DNA of 64,000 nucleotides. Origin: Zoroaster sp. YZ-2022. Lineage: Eukaryota; Echinodermata; Asteroidea; Forcipulatida; Zoroasteridae. The notes below the pieces were generated by a model, which saw nothing but the letters and a program-made list of their open reading frames with translations, made no database searches and had not been told where the DNA came from. The DNA is taken from the NCBI GenBank assembly GCA_029582265.1, contig CM055837.1, positions 3,767,148 to 3,831,147 of the forward strand, read 5' to 3'. Both the position numbers and the translations under genes were made by a program. Positions 10,430-20,849 of the stretch are shown here, one piece after another. Positions within the stretch are counted from its first letter, which is position 1, and each line of letters opens with the position of its first letter.

Positions 10430-10636
10430 ATGAAAAGACAGGGTGTCTAATTGTTCATCTAGCGATATTTTTGGGTGCGTATTACAAAAAGAACAGGGTG
10501 TCCATTTATGGCATCCAAAAGACACTCAGGTATGTCGCTGGTTTATACTAAAAAGTTAACGAAGTATCGCCCGTATTTGGGCTGATTTGATGGTAAACAA
10601 TATTTAAATGTTGCGTTGCTATTTTTCTGGGGTTAA

Positions 10637-10880
10637 CTAGTTCACGTCGGAGGCCGTGTATACACGCAATATTTGTTTGCACCACAGATCGGAGAGCGTC
10701 TATACATGCCATAGGAAACTCCGGAATATTTGTATGCATGCTCGGTTCAGCCATGCGTGTACAGTGACATGCTCGGAAGTGCCGGCCACCCGCTGTGGAA
10801 GCTTCCATTAACGTGTGTGTGGGAAAAAGAAACCCGCCACAGGGGCCCAGAAAAACTTTTTTATTCCCTACGCGAACTGA
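10637..10880. mobile_element. 244-bp TTAA-flanked MITE (CTAGTTC family)
   Basis: TTAA occurs at both ends (10633-10636 and 10881-10884). The termini ctagttcacgtcgg and cgcgaactga are inverted. It shares ggaggccgtgtatacacgca and ggatcggagagcgtcta-like words and the tail (accgcacaggggnccng) with the 627-bp element at 21248. TTAA duplication is characteristic of piggyBac and Kolobok transposases, though none is seen here. Confidence 0.75.
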
Positions 10881-10959
10881 TTAAGGAAGTTACAAGCTTT
10901 CATTTGAGATACTGAAAGAAAAAAAATGTCAAGGATTAGTACAAATAAAAATTCAAACT

Positions 10960-11510
10960 AGAGCTCAATTGTATTCGTGAACGAATACCCAGCTGTTTCG
11001 CTATTTTGTATCATATTAACTTCCACTTTGAGCGGCTCTAACAACATTGCTGTATTTGAACTTCTGGTTTCGACCGGAAGCAAAAGTCACAATAAGGTCA
11101 TATTTGCACGAATTGTCAAGTGGGTAACGACCTACAATATGGCTCAAAGATCATAATTATAGCTATTGTGGTTCAACAGTTATAATTTTTTTAATAGTTT
11201 TTCAATATTAATCTTTAACTTAGTGTAACTTGACACCTGATAACGTCATAGATGAAATTGATAGCATATGTGGTTCAGGAGTTATTAATTTTGTAATGTT
11301 TTTCATTATTAATTTTTGATTTAGTGTAACTTGACACCTGATGATGTCATTATGACGTCATTGCAATATGCACACTATTGCACTATTGCCTTTGGTCCCC
11401 TTAAGTTTCATTGCAATCGCATTTATGGAACACTGCAAACAGGCGTTCAGAATGAAACATGTGTTATTGCAATGCACTTCCGGTACGGAAAGCGCTGAAA
11501 AAGAACAATT
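10960..11510 (+). repeat. Dispersed family 'GAACTTC' copy 1
   Basis: Starts actagagctcaattgtattc, includes gaacttctggtttcgaccgg, gtaacgacctacaatatg, agtgtaacttgacacctgat and ends tgcacttccggtacggaaag. The same string of blocks recurs at 11521-11690 (truncated), 12965-13200 and 13420-13790. The blocks keep their order, so this is one ~550-bp element in four partial copies. Confidence 0.75.
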
Positions 11511-11520
11511 AAAAAACAAA

Positions 11521-11760
11521 ACTAGAGCTCAATTGTATTCGTGAACGAATACCCAGCTGTTTCGCTATTTTTTATCATATTAACTTCCACTTTGAGCGGC
11601 TCTAACAACATTGCTGTATTTGAACTTCTGGTTTCGACCGAAGCAAACGTCTAATAAGGTCTGATAATCTTTAACTTATTACTGTCAAAATGGTAAACCG
11701 TCAAGTAAAGGTCTGATAATCTTTAATCTTTATTACTGTCAAAATGGTAAACCTGTTGCG
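11521..11760 (+). repeat. Dispersed family 'GAACTTC' copy 2 (truncated) plus 40-bp duplication
   Basis: Begins with the same actagagctcaattgtattc and breaks off after gaccgaagc. It is followed by a tandem duplication of ggtctgataatctttaa..ttactgtcaaaatggtaaac (11660 and 11711). Confidence 0.7.
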
Positions 11761-12783
11761 TAACCCTGGTGACATCCAATCACCGTAAAAGCGCTCGTAT
11801 CGTGCACTCAGGAATGTTTGAATATTTACAAGCATCCACTATAATGACAGATGTTTCACATTGAAGGTCTTTTCTTTGAGAGAATGGAAGACTTGTGTGA
11901 GACTTATGTAAGACTGTTAGGACAATAAAGGAAGGCATGCATTGGAGAGTCATTGTGTCAGGCGTTCTAAAACCGGGACATTCTAACTACGACTGTCTCA
12001 GTACCGCTCATCCGCTCACCCACGGAGGTCACCGGCCGGCAGTGGGAAGCATTTTGTTTGTTGAAGCTTCGCCCTATTACGATCCGTTGGCTTCGGTCAA
12101 TAGTTGGACTTCGGTCCTAGTGTGGTCTGACGGGTCGACTGCACCCCAGCCCCAGCTCAATGTTGTAGATGATTGCGTGTATGTTTAGGCTGTCTATTCC
12201 TACCTCTATGGTCTGTGCGTACAAAGTGGGACTACATGCAATCACTCAACATTGAGCTGGGGGGGTGGGGGGGGGTACAATACTTCTCTGAAAAAGAAAT
12301 AACTTCACACAGTCAAAGTAGAAAGTTGCTTCAAATGTATGTAATTAAATTTCATCTTCCCATATGTGCACTTTAACAAAAAGGCAATTCCATGCAAAAC
12401 AGGGCTTACTTCTGATGATGTACATTTTGTAAAAATCAAAAGTGTAACTGAGTTATGATATTTTTAAATATAAAATTTAAAGGGGGACTGACATCCTTTA
12501 TTGTGTGTGTACTTAAGGCGTTTGTAATACAATATTGTTTTTGAGACCCACCTGTGTCTATTTAATCATTGATTTCTGAGTACAAGTATTTTAAAACAAT
12601 GTTTGAAGTATTTGGGGAGGCAATCCCGCCCCATGGTGGAAGCTTCATTTGCATAAGATATGTGACGTAAGGTCGGGAAGATCCGATGTGTACATGATGT
12701 CCATATACATGTACATACAAACGTTTCACACACGTAGCGTCGATTTCATTTATTCCGTGATTTTTGTTTCCGGAACTAATAAA

Positions 12784-12990
12784 ATGCCGGGAAGATGTGT
12801 TTCTGCAGGATGCAGCAACACCACCAAAGACGGTGTTAGCCTTCATCTGTTCCCAATGACGAACACCATTAGAACTCGATCTTCAACCAGAAGAGGGCGC
12901 TATTTCATGCAAAACTCGGAGCCAGCCGTGTGTAATTGTTTTCTCTATGCAGCACACGGTATCTGTAGAGCTCTAACAACGTTGTTATAA
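12784..12990 (+). pseudogene. THAP zinc-finger N-terminal fragment
   Basis: ATG at 12784 opens MPGRCVSAGCSNTTKDGVSL then HLFP. The spacing M-P-x-x-C-x4-C, followed after ~15 residues by xLHxFP, is the start of a THAP domain, a C2CH zinc finger that binds DNA in THAP proteins and in P-element and Kolobok transposases. The rest of the finger (the W, the later C and H, and the AVPTIF box) is missing. After FP the frame runs into unrelated sequence to a stop at 12990, and no good donor site follows. It is therefore a truncated remnant, either an exon fragment or, since TTAA-type elements are common here, debris of a Kolobok-like transposase. Confidence 0.6.
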
Positions 12991-13800
12991 TTGAACTTCC
13001 GGTTTGGACCGGAAGCTAAGGTCAAAATGGGGTCATATCTGTGAACGAAATACGGTGGGTAACGACCTACAATATGCCACATAGATGATAATTGATAGCA
13101 AGTGTGGTTCAGGAGTTATTAATTTTTAATGTTTTTTCATTATTAATTTTTGATTTAGTGTAACTTGACACCTGATGATGTCATTATGACGTAATTTATT
13201 TTGATATTTAAGTTGATTCATAAGCTACAATATGACATATCATTTGTGGTAATGTGACATTGGCAAGTGTACAATTGAAAATAACGTCTTTTTAAACCTG
13301 TCGCTAGAGGGCACTCTTGCATATGATGACGTCATCAAACCCATTATCCAAAACAGTACGCCATACTGATGATTACATACACAGAAATCATAGCATTATT
13401 TTTGATCATATTGGCTGTAGAGCTCTTTAAACTGGAACTTCCGGTTTGGACCGGAAGCTAAGGTCAAAATGGGGTCATATCTGTGAACGAAATACGGAGT
13501 GTGTAACGACCTACAATATGCCATATAGATGAAATTGATAGCATATGTGGTTCAGGAGTTATTAATTTTTTAATGTTTTTCATTATTAATCTTTGATTTA
13601 GTGTAACTTGACACCTGATGACGTAATTATGACGTCATTGCAATATGCACACTATTGCACTATTGCCTTTGGTCCCCTTAAGTTTCATTGCAATCGCATT
13701 TATGGAACACTGCAAAATGGGCGTTCAGAATGAAACATGTGTTATTGCAATGCACTTCCGGTACGGAAAGCGCTGAAAAAGAAAAAAAAAAAAAAGAAAA
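12962..13800 (+). repeat. Dispersed family 'GAACTTC' copies 3 and 4
   Basis: Two further copies begin near 12962 and 13415 with tgtagagctctaacaac / tgtagagctctttaaac. Each continues with gaacttccggtttggaccgg and gtaacgacctacaatatgcc. The second reaches the full end tgcacttccggtacggaaag and an A-rich tail. The word atgacgtcat (CRE-like) is part of the repeat. Confidence 0.75.
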
Positions 13801-13823
13801 AAAAAAACTTTAACAAAAACAAT

Positions 13824-13994
13824 AGCTGTTTCGCTGCGCTTCGCTACGAAACAGCTAAAAAGGAAAAAAAAAAACTTTAACAAAAACTAGAGCTGTTTCG
13901 CTGCGCTTCGCTGCGAAACAGCTAATAAAAAACAAACAAAAAAACTTTAACAAAAACAACAGCTGTTTCGCTGCGCTTCGCTGAGAAACAGCTA
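13824..13994. repeat. Three tandem perfect hairpins (agctgtttcgc...gcgaaacagct)
   Basis: The ~33-bp inverted repeat agctgtttcgctgcgcttcg + ctacgaaacagct occurs three times (13824, 13892 and 13962), separated by A-rich spacers with ctttaacaaaaac. Each copy can form a ~13-bp stem. The opening half also lies at the start of the GAACTTC family (cagctgtttcgctatttt, 10990 and 11553), linking the hairpins to that element's ends. Confidence 0.85.
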
Positions 13995-13999
13995 ATTAA

Positions 14000-14812
14000 T
14001 AAAATGCTGGGACATCGTTTGAATCCTCAGCTTGCATGAGGGCCTGTGCAGTCTTCCAATTGGCCAGCGTGGCTGTCAATCAGAATCAAGCGCATTCTAA
14101 ATATCGCTTGTATACAGTTTTCCGACATCCCAATTTCTTTTTTGTTTTGTTCGTTTAATAACAATATTATATCGCTTTATAAATTGTTTTTTTTTGGTCT
14201 CTTAAGCCAAACACAGGCGATTTATCTTTAGGTAATTCTATGCTGGAACGATGCTCCGTCATACTACTTATAACATAAACCTCCCTTTGATAAACCAACC
14301 TGTGTACCTTTGTCGTCAAATCCATGATGGCCTTGACTTAATGCTCTGTTCGATTGTATATATCAAACATATTGTATGTATAATATATGTACTGAAATGA
14401 TAAACCAACCCTTGTACTTTTGTAGTCAGAATCTATCAAAGCCAACACTTAGTCATTTGTTATTTCCAATAATGACTTATTGTAATGGTGAAATGCAAAA
14501 AAATACAGGAATCACAGATGTCTGTGAGAATTCACTGCATACAGGCAACGCACATTAACCTCTCCACATCCTTCTACCCCCCCCCCCTGCCTGCCCCCCT
14601 GTCTGTCATTGTCATAAACAGTCTATAACTCGTGTTCTACCAACCGAAACGCATTGGAATTGACCCTCTGAAATCCAAGCTCATGGTAATGCACTTTCAG
14701 GAAATTACAGTCAGGGGAACAATAAATGTACAGTATACTATGCTAAATAGATAGAAAAACCTTGATTAACCGGATAACAAAAGGATTATTAATTATTCGA
14801 AAGCTAACTTAA
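14000..14812. other. Intergenic stretch, nothing recognised
   Basis: AT-rich DNA with a C-run at 14578-14587 and a repeated taaaccaaccNNTGTACNTTTGT phrase (14294 and 14402). No gene, RNA or element ends are seen. Confidence 0.4.
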
Positions 14813-16519
14813 AGGTACACTTACCTATCATCCTGGCCAATTTCTGTCTGAAGTACCCTTTTTTTAATTTTGTTTTATTATGTGCATAATAAATATGCAC
14901 ATTTTCAAGAAGGGATTTTAGTACAAAATACTAAATTCATGCTTTTTCACTTTTTCATTGAGCTGAAACCTTTACAGTCTGCTGCTTTTTAATATCTTGA
15001 TTCAAAGAAGCATACTCAGAAGCAATTTTGCCAACATTACCAATGCTGTACCTTCCCTTCAATGTATATCTTGATTCAGACAGAGTAAGCATACTCATAG
15101 AAGCAATTTTGCCAACATTACCAATGCTGTACCTTCCCTTCAATGTATATCTTGATTCAGACAGAGTAAGCATACTCATAGAAGCAATTTTGCCAACATT
15201 ACCAATGCTGTACCTTCCCTTCAATGTATATCTTGATTCAGACAGAGTAAGCATACTCATAGAATAAATTTTGCAAACATTACCAATGCTGTACCTTCCC
15301 TTCAATGTATATCTTGATTCAAAGAGAGTAAGCATACTCATAGAAGCAATTTTGCCAACATTACCAATGCTGTACCTTCCCTTCAATGTATATCTTGATT
15401 CAAAGAGAGTAAGCATACTCATAGAAGCAATCTTGCCAACATTACCAATGCTGTACCTTCCCTTCAATGTATATCTTGATTCAAAGAGAGTAAGCATACT
15501 CATAGAAGCAATCTTGCCAACATTACCAATGCTGTACCTTCCCTTCAATGTATATCTTGATTCAAAGAGAGTAAGCATACTCATAGAAGCAATCTTGCCA
15601 ACATTACCAATGCTGTACCTTCCCTTCAATGTATATCTTGATTCAAAGAGAGTAAGCATACTCAGAAGCAATTTTGCCAACATTACCAATGCTGTACCTT
15701 CCCTTCAATGTATATCTTGATTCAAAGAGAGTAAGCATACTCAGAAGCAATTTTGCCAACATTACCAATGCTGTACCTTCCCTTCAATGTATATCTTGAT
15801 TCAAAGAGAGTAAGCATACTCATAGAAGCAATTTTGCCAACGTTACCAATGCTGTACCTTCCCTTCAATGTATATCTTGATTCAAAGAGAGTAAGCATAC
15901 TCATAGAAGCAATTTTGCCAACATTACCAATGCTGTACCTTCCCTTCAATGTATATCTTGATTCAAAGAGAGTAAGCATACTCATAGAAGCAGTTTAGCC
16001 AACATTACCAATGTTGTACCTTCCCTTCAATGTATATATATCTTGATTCAGACAGAGTAAGCATACTCATAGAAGCAATTTTGCCAACATTACCAATGTT
16101 AATGTACCTTCCCTTCAATGTATATCTTGATTCAGAGAGAGTAAGCATACCCATAGAAGCAGTTTTGCCAACATGACCAATGTTGTACCTTCCCTTCAAT
16201 GTATATCTTGATTCAAAGAGAGTAAGCATACTCATAGAAGCAGTTTTGCCAACATGACCAATGTTGTACCTTCCCTTCAATGTATATCTTGATTCAAAGA
16301 GAGTAAGCATACCCATAGAAGCAGTTTTGCCAACATTACCAATGTCGTACCTTCCCTTCAATGTATATCTTGATTCAAAGAGAGTAAGCATACTCATAGA
16401 AGCAATTTTGCCAACATTACCAATGCTGTACCTTCCCTTCAATGTATATCTAGATTCAGAGAGAGTAAGCATACTCATAGAAGCAATTTTGCCAACATTA
16501 CCAATGATGTACTTTCCCT
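14813..16519. mobile_element. TTAA-flanked element expanded by an 81-bp tandem array
   Basis: TTAA at 14809-14812 and 16520-16523 flank ends aggtacac and gtactttccct, which are inverted. Inside, 15014-16515 is ~18-19 units of 81 bp (a few of 78 bp or with small indels), each with agaagcaattttgccaacat + taccaatgctgtaccttccc + ttcaatgtatatcttgattc + aaagagagtaagcatactca. Unexpanded relatives with a single such segment and the same ends occur at 34444-34818, 50324-50961 and 51150-51501. The minus-strand frame of 27-residue repeats is open only because 81 is divisible by three. The unit's 78-bp variants keep frame too. Confidence 0.85.
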
Positions 16520-16734
16520 TTAAAGCACAAACACTCAATACAGACAGTCCAAATTTCAAATTAGCATAGAGGTTTGTTAAAGCCCTTATTTATTCACTTC
16601 AAAATCAACGTAGGCGTCAGAAACAATCTGTGATTGCTTCGGCTCAGTTGGACCACACATTTCTGAGAAAGTTAGGAAAACTCAATTTCAAATGAATTCC
16701 GAAATCTAGTCAATAGAGGGCAGCATTTCTTCCT

Positions 16735-16868
16735 GAAAGCATTCTCCTGAAGACGATCAGAGCATACTGATCGAAACGTCTAGTTGTAACCACCAGTTTC
16801 TTTCAGAACTAATTACTAATCAATTGAGAATTTCACATGGTGTCACCGCAAACAGTTCTTTACTTATC
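16735..16868. mobile_element. Half-copy of the 239-bp palindromic MITE
   Basis: The sequence attctcctgaagacgatcag through ggtgtcaccgcaaacagttc and ttactta matches the right half of the element at 7001-7239. Confidence 0.75.
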
Positions 16869-16945
16869 AATTACTTTTGGAAAATTACCTACATGTGTAC
16901 ATATAGATAGATTCCACTTGACATCACAATGCAAAATTTGCCATT

Positions 16946-16989
<44 letters not shown>

Positions 16990-17086
16990 GATTTTTAGCG
17001 CGCACATGTCCACCCTGCTGGGCGCTCAAGGCGCGGAAACAAAGAAAAAACATGAATACAAACAATATACAATGATAGCATAGGGA

Positions 17087-17125
<39 letters not shown>
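16946..17125. repeat. (AAT)n, GCGC-rich repeat end and (TA)n
   Basis: An AAT run (16949-16987) is followed by tttttagcgcgcacatgtcc and gggcgctcaaggcgcggaaa, the usual 3' terminal phrase of an ATT-tailed dispersed repeat in reverse. A TA run follows at 17091-17121. Confidence 0.8.
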
Positions 17126-17131
<6 letters not shown>

Positions 17132-17294
17132 TTATCCAAAGACTAGAAAATTTTTAATGCATATTTATGCGTGATGCATAATCAACATATGCAGCAAGTG
17201 GGCATTTAAAAAACTGTATGCATCATTGGTTATGGTACACAAATTTGTGTGTAGACAAATTTGAACGCTTGAGGTAGTTTAAAGCAATGCCAAA

Positions 17295-17390
17295 TCCAGG
17301 ATGAATGTAAAGATAGCGCACGTATCCACCAACTGTGTGGTGCTCAAGGCGCATTACATGTATATTATTACCCCTGCTCATAAGGCTCAT
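17295..17390 (-). repeat. ATT-tailed dispersed repeat, reverse fragment
   Basis: The words gcgcacgtatccaccaactg, gtgctcaaggcgcatta and cccctgctcataaggctcat are the reverse complement of 17615-17695. The two fragments bracket the SINE at 17394-17612, so the SINE sits inside an inverted pair. Confidence 0.75.
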
Positions 17391-17393
17391 AAG

Positions 17394-17612
17394 GATTCAA
17401 GTTCTGGTGTTAGCAACAGAATGTGGGTTCGAATCACGGCCGTGACACTTGTGTCCTTGAGCAAGACACTTAATCATAATTGCTTCTCTCCACCCAGGGG
17501 TTAAATGGGTACCTGTGAAGGCAGAGTTGGTTTGCTCTATATGCGCTAGAAATGGCAGCAATTGAGCTGTATACTCCCCAGGGAGCTGAGATGGTTTCAG
17601 GAATGATTTATG
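17394..17612 (+). mobile_element. tRNA-derived SINE, 5'-truncated
   Basis: An intact B box ggttcgaatc (17426-17435) is followed by the central domain cttgagcaagacacttaatc, ctctccacccaggggttaaa, tgggtacctgtgaaggcag and the 3' part agctgtatactccccaggga. The 5' tRNA half with the A box is missing. This central domain is widespread in marine invertebrate SINEs. Full relatives lie at 17737 and 25214 on the minus strand. Confidence 0.85.
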
Positions 17613-17699
17613 AGCCTTATGAGCCTTATGAGCAGGGATAATAATAATGCGCCTTGAGCACCACTTAGTTGGTGGATACGTGCGCTATATAAATCCACA

Positions 17700-17736
<37 letters not shown>
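17613..17736 (+). repeat. ATT-tailed dispersed repeat, forward fragment
   Basis: The words aatgcgccttgagcaccact, ggtggatacgtgcgctatat and aaatccacac lead into an (ATT)n run (17703-17736). The same phrase lies at 25125-25175 next to another SINE. Confidence 0.8.
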
Positions 17737-17737
<1 letters not shown>

Positions 17738-17980
17738 CTGAAACCATCTCAGCTCCCTGGGGAGTATACAGCTCAATTGCTGCCATTACAGCGCATATAG
17801 GGCTAATCAACCAACTCTGCCCTCACAGGTACCCATTTAACCCCTGGGTGGAGAGAAGCAATTATGGTTAAGTGTCTTGCTCAAGGACACAAGTGTCACG
17901 GCCGGGATTCGAACCCACATTCTGCTGCTAACACCAGAATTTGAGTCCGGTAAGCTAGACCGCTCGGCCACGACACTCCA
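17737..17980 (-). mobile_element. tRNA-derived SINE, complete head
   Basis: On the minus strand from ~17980: gtgtcgtggccgagcggtct carries a good A box (tggccgagcggt) and tgggttcgaatcccggccg a good B box. These are spaced as in a class-II (Leu/Ser-type) tRNA with a long variable arm. The central domain (gtgtccttgagcaagacact) and 3' part (ctccccagggagctgagatg) follow. A Pol III transcript would end near the ATT-rich tail. It is not a true tRNA, as there is no matching acceptor stem. Confidence 0.88.
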
Positions 17981-17999
17981 CGACAATACACTGTACATT

Positions 18000-18552
18000 T
18001 CGCAGGGGTTATCCACAAAATACCATGTGGCACCCTGGGGCACACTGGGTTTGTGTGAAGGTCAGAACACTGTTTTTGTCCCAGGGGCATTTTGGGGTAT
18101 CCATGTACCACTCTTGTGTACAGTATGCAATATTTTAAGGCATGCATAGAAAACGCATTGTGTACTTACAAATGTAGCAGACACAAGGTTTTGTGGCGTT
18201 TTGGAGACTGCATGTATACAAGGGATCTGTATAGTGTCCTCACAACTTTTCCGTTGCAGAAAATCCAGTTTCCTCTGAAATGCAAGTTTATGATCAGGTT
18301 TACAGACTATTGCAACATGAGTCATTCTCAGTGATGAGAACTGTACGTGATGTATGGTTATTGGTTACAAAATAATCATTTACTGGCCTTATGTTTCGAA
18401 GTTCAAACCTAGCAGGTTCTTTCTCAAAGGCAAAATAGGACGGAATACAAACAACATACAGACATGAACACAAGAGTGAGCATTAATTGATTACAGTATT
18501 CACTGATAACTTCTTAATTACTTCTGTAACATGTTTCTAAGGAATATTTCGT
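18000..18552. other. Intergenic stretch with a cttgagaaagaacctgct-like phrase
   Basis: Mostly unrecognised. The phrase cgaagttcaaacctagcagg + ttctttctcaaaggcaaaat (18398-18440) is a reverse-oriented relative of gagaaagaacctgcttggtt + cgaaacg at 50848-50875. This kind of 'hairpin then cgaaac' phrase is common near Penelope-like element ends, but that reading is weak. Confidence 0.35.
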
Positions 18553-18792
18553 CTGCTCAGAGCAGTAAGGACTTATACGCACTTGATGACAATTTTATCT
18601 GTTTAATGACAAAAGGTCTTATAGGTAAGTGTAATTACCTAATTACGTACAAGATAATGGGTCTTGAGTGTTAAATATAAATTGTGAGTACTCCCATTGT
18701 TAAATAAAACATAAATCCAAATAATTAAATTTTCTTAACATAATGGAATTGCACATAATTTATAGGCTTTATAAGTCCTTTCTGCTCTGACC
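18553..18792. mobile_element. 240-bp MITE with ~20-bp TIRs (TCTGCTCAGAGCAG)
   Basis: The left end tctgctcagagcagtaagga + cttata is mirrored at the right by ttataagtcctttctgctct. The interior is AT-rich and non-coding. No clear target duplication could be fixed. Confidence 0.65.
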
Positions 18793-19126
18793 CGACGATT
18801 TGTCCATGAAATGTGAAAACCACACGGAAACTGTGAAATCACACGGAAAAGTGTGAAATATTAACCTTGTTTTTTTGTTAAGGTTATTCTGCTGCTTGGC
18901 TACAGCAGCTAACCCGGATAATTTCATCTAATAAACAAATATTGTGCAATTCTTTTTGCAAGGATGTTAGACAACATGAAACCGATCCTTGGTGTATTGC
19001 CAATTGTATTCACGATTTTACTGTAAAGGAAAAAAAATAATTCTTTGAAATTTTACAAAATTTTACAAAATATTCATCAGAAACTTGTTTTACAATGTAG
19101 CAGTAATAATTAAAGCCAATAAATAC

Positions 19127-19283
19127 TTTTGTTAAGCAAATATTTTTGCTTAACAATATAAAACCGATTACCAACCAAAATGCATACATTTTGTATGAAA
19201 GTTTGGCTGGTAACCCAAATAATCCGCTAAGCAGTTTTTCCTAGTAAGCAATTTTATCTGCTAAGCAGATCTATGAAATTGAA
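19127..19283. mobile_element. 'Gctgctaagcag' MITE, copy 1
   Basis: Shares gcttaacaatataaaacc, gattaccaaccaaaatgcat, gtatgaaagtttggctggta and ctgctaagcagatct with 35092-35277, and more distantly with 31422-31593 and 47457-47643. Better-preserved copies have ends ccaatttcacagagctgct in inverted orientation. Copies 1 and 3 share identical flanking DNA on the right (see findings). Confidence 0.75.
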
Positions 19284-19322
19284 CGCCTAGTACATGTATT
19301 GAGCAATTGAATGTTACTTTAA

Positions 19323-20135
19323 AGGGGCAGTATCATCACGATCAGAGCAGACTTTCAACAGGGCATGGAATTGATGTCCTAGTTTTAGATGAATACAGTG
19401 ACTGAAAATTACTGGCTCATTTATGCAGCAGCAACGGTAATATGACCTTATCATGTGGGGTTTTTTCAGTCACTGAGTTAATCTAAAACAAGCACTCCGA
19501 TTCCATGCCCTCTTGATCGTGACGATCATCATCAAGGCTATAGTTCGTCCATTTGTTGGACAAAGCCCTCATAAAACTTCCATTTGTCTCTCTCTCTAGC
19601 CACTCTTGTCCATGTTGCCTTGCCCATGTGTGCTGTTATGTCATCTCTCCATCTTTTCTTGTGCCGTCCTCTCTTTCTCTTGCCTGTTCTAGGCTGCCAT
19701 TCTGTCGTTCGCCTAGTCCACCTGTTGTCCTGGACCCTTAACACATGTCCTGCCCATCTCCATTTGGTCTCCTTTATCTTTTCAATGATGTCCTTGACTT
19801 TTGTTTTCTCTCGTATTTTGTTATGGCTAACTTTATCCCGTATTGTTAAATGTACCATTTTTCTCTCCATGGCTCTCTGTGTTGTTATCAATTTGTTGTT
19901 CAACTCATTTGTTGTAGTCCATGTTTCTGCTCCATAAGTCATGGTTGTTAGGATGCATTGGTTGTACACTCTTCTTCAAAGTGACATTGCTGTGTTGTTG
20001 TCGGTCAATATGTCTTTGTACATGCCAAAACTTCTCCAACCTGCTTTGATTCTCGACATAATTTCTTCTCTCGATGTGTCTTTCATTCTTAGAGTTTGGC
20101 CCAGGTATTTGTAATTTCGTGACGATACTGCCCCT
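19323..20135. mobile_element. ~213-bp TTAA MITE ('AGGGACA'), copy 1, split by an RTE insertion
   Basis: TTAA at 19319-19322 and 20136-20139 flank aggggcagtatcatcacgat and cgtgacgatactgcccct. The element is a long imperfect palindrome (caacagggcatggaat and attccatgccctcttg). Removing the RTE fragment and one 10-bp TSD leaves 213 bp, matching the other copies: 25684 (196), 35317 (216), 52731 (213), 55379 (223), 57430 (190) and 61627 (215). Confidence 0.92.
19527..20116 (-). pseudogene. 5'-truncated RTE-type retrotransposon, 3' end of reverse transcriptase
   Basis: Read on the minus strand, the frame contains YKYLGQTLRM, then an in-frame TGA, then RRVYNQCILTTMTYGAETW, TQRAMERKMVHLTIRDK, KVKDIIEKIKETKWRWAGHV, TEWQPRTGKRKRGRHKKRW and stops after VQQMDEL. 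The YG(A)ETW, QRAMERKML, WAGH and GxRxRGRPxxRW signatures are those of the post-RT region of RTE-like endonuclease/reverse transcriptases. The element is 590 bp, ends in a tgatgatg 3' tail (catcatca on the + strand) and is flanked by a perfect 10-bp duplication tcgtgacgat (19517-19526 and 20117-20126). It is 5'-truncated and carries one premature stop, so it is inactive. Confidence 0.92.
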
Positions 20136-20139
20136 TTAA

Positions 20140-20840
20140 TCCACTGTACTGTTAACGAGAAAATGATTTGTATTCATTCTAACATGGACTGTCTGTAATT
20201 GAAAGACAAATTATTTCACTAATTGTACTGAAATGAAAGCAATTGAGAAATATTTCAAGAGATGTTTGATTCCATCATCAACTTACACCAAGTAAGTTTC
20301 GTGTAAAACTGATAATTTTTTAGTATTTTTTTTTGTCAAGATAAGTAATTTATAGTTGAACTTCTTAAATGAAGCTACGACAGTAACCACTGTGAATTAA
20401 TTTCAAGACATTTTTTCAGCATTGAGAAATGTAATTATAAAGCATTTGTTGTCCTTTTTCCTCAAGTAAAGTGGACAGGTTCTGATGAAAGATATTGCAC
20501 AACATGTGCAAGGCATCTTGAATGGAATGGAAGGAAATGAAAGCTCATGGATTATTCAGAAGACGAAGGAATTATCTGAAAATCTCTCCCCACTATTGTC
20601 ATACTCTTGCGTCATTTATGACCTTGATCTAGTGGTAAAACCGTTGCTGTATATGCAAGCTATGCCTCAATGAGTTTTCTTTCTTTCTTTTTTTTTTCTC
20701 AGAGATGTTACCAATTTAATATCCTGGATTTATTAGTACAGGAGGCATCGAGTGGCCAAGTCAGTATGGACATATTTTGAGAGAAAGCTTTTAAAAGATT
20801 TATCATGCTGTGTTTTACCAGCGATTTAAAAAAAAAAATT
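20140..20840. other. Intergenic stretch, no firm gene
   Basis: AT-rich DNA. A 62-codon frame at 20485-20673 on the + strand (QHVQGILNGMEGNESSW...) looks superficially protein-like and starts near tcaagtaaagtgg, a phrase belonging to the dispersed repeat at 7250, 20850 and 38060. No splice sites or family match support it. Confidence 0.35.
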
Positions 20841-20849
20841 CACTGGAAT

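Noticed and set aside
14955..16559. Long open frames of 27-residue repeats in the 81-bp array, on both strands
   Set aside because: The unit is 81 bp, divisible by three, so any stop-free frame stays open. Unexpanded copies of the element do not keep the frame, and both strands are open equally.
17426..17980. True tRNA genes, because of good A and B boxes
   Set aside because: No matching acceptor stem, and the boxes are joined to a conserved SINE body and tail shared with 25214-25475.
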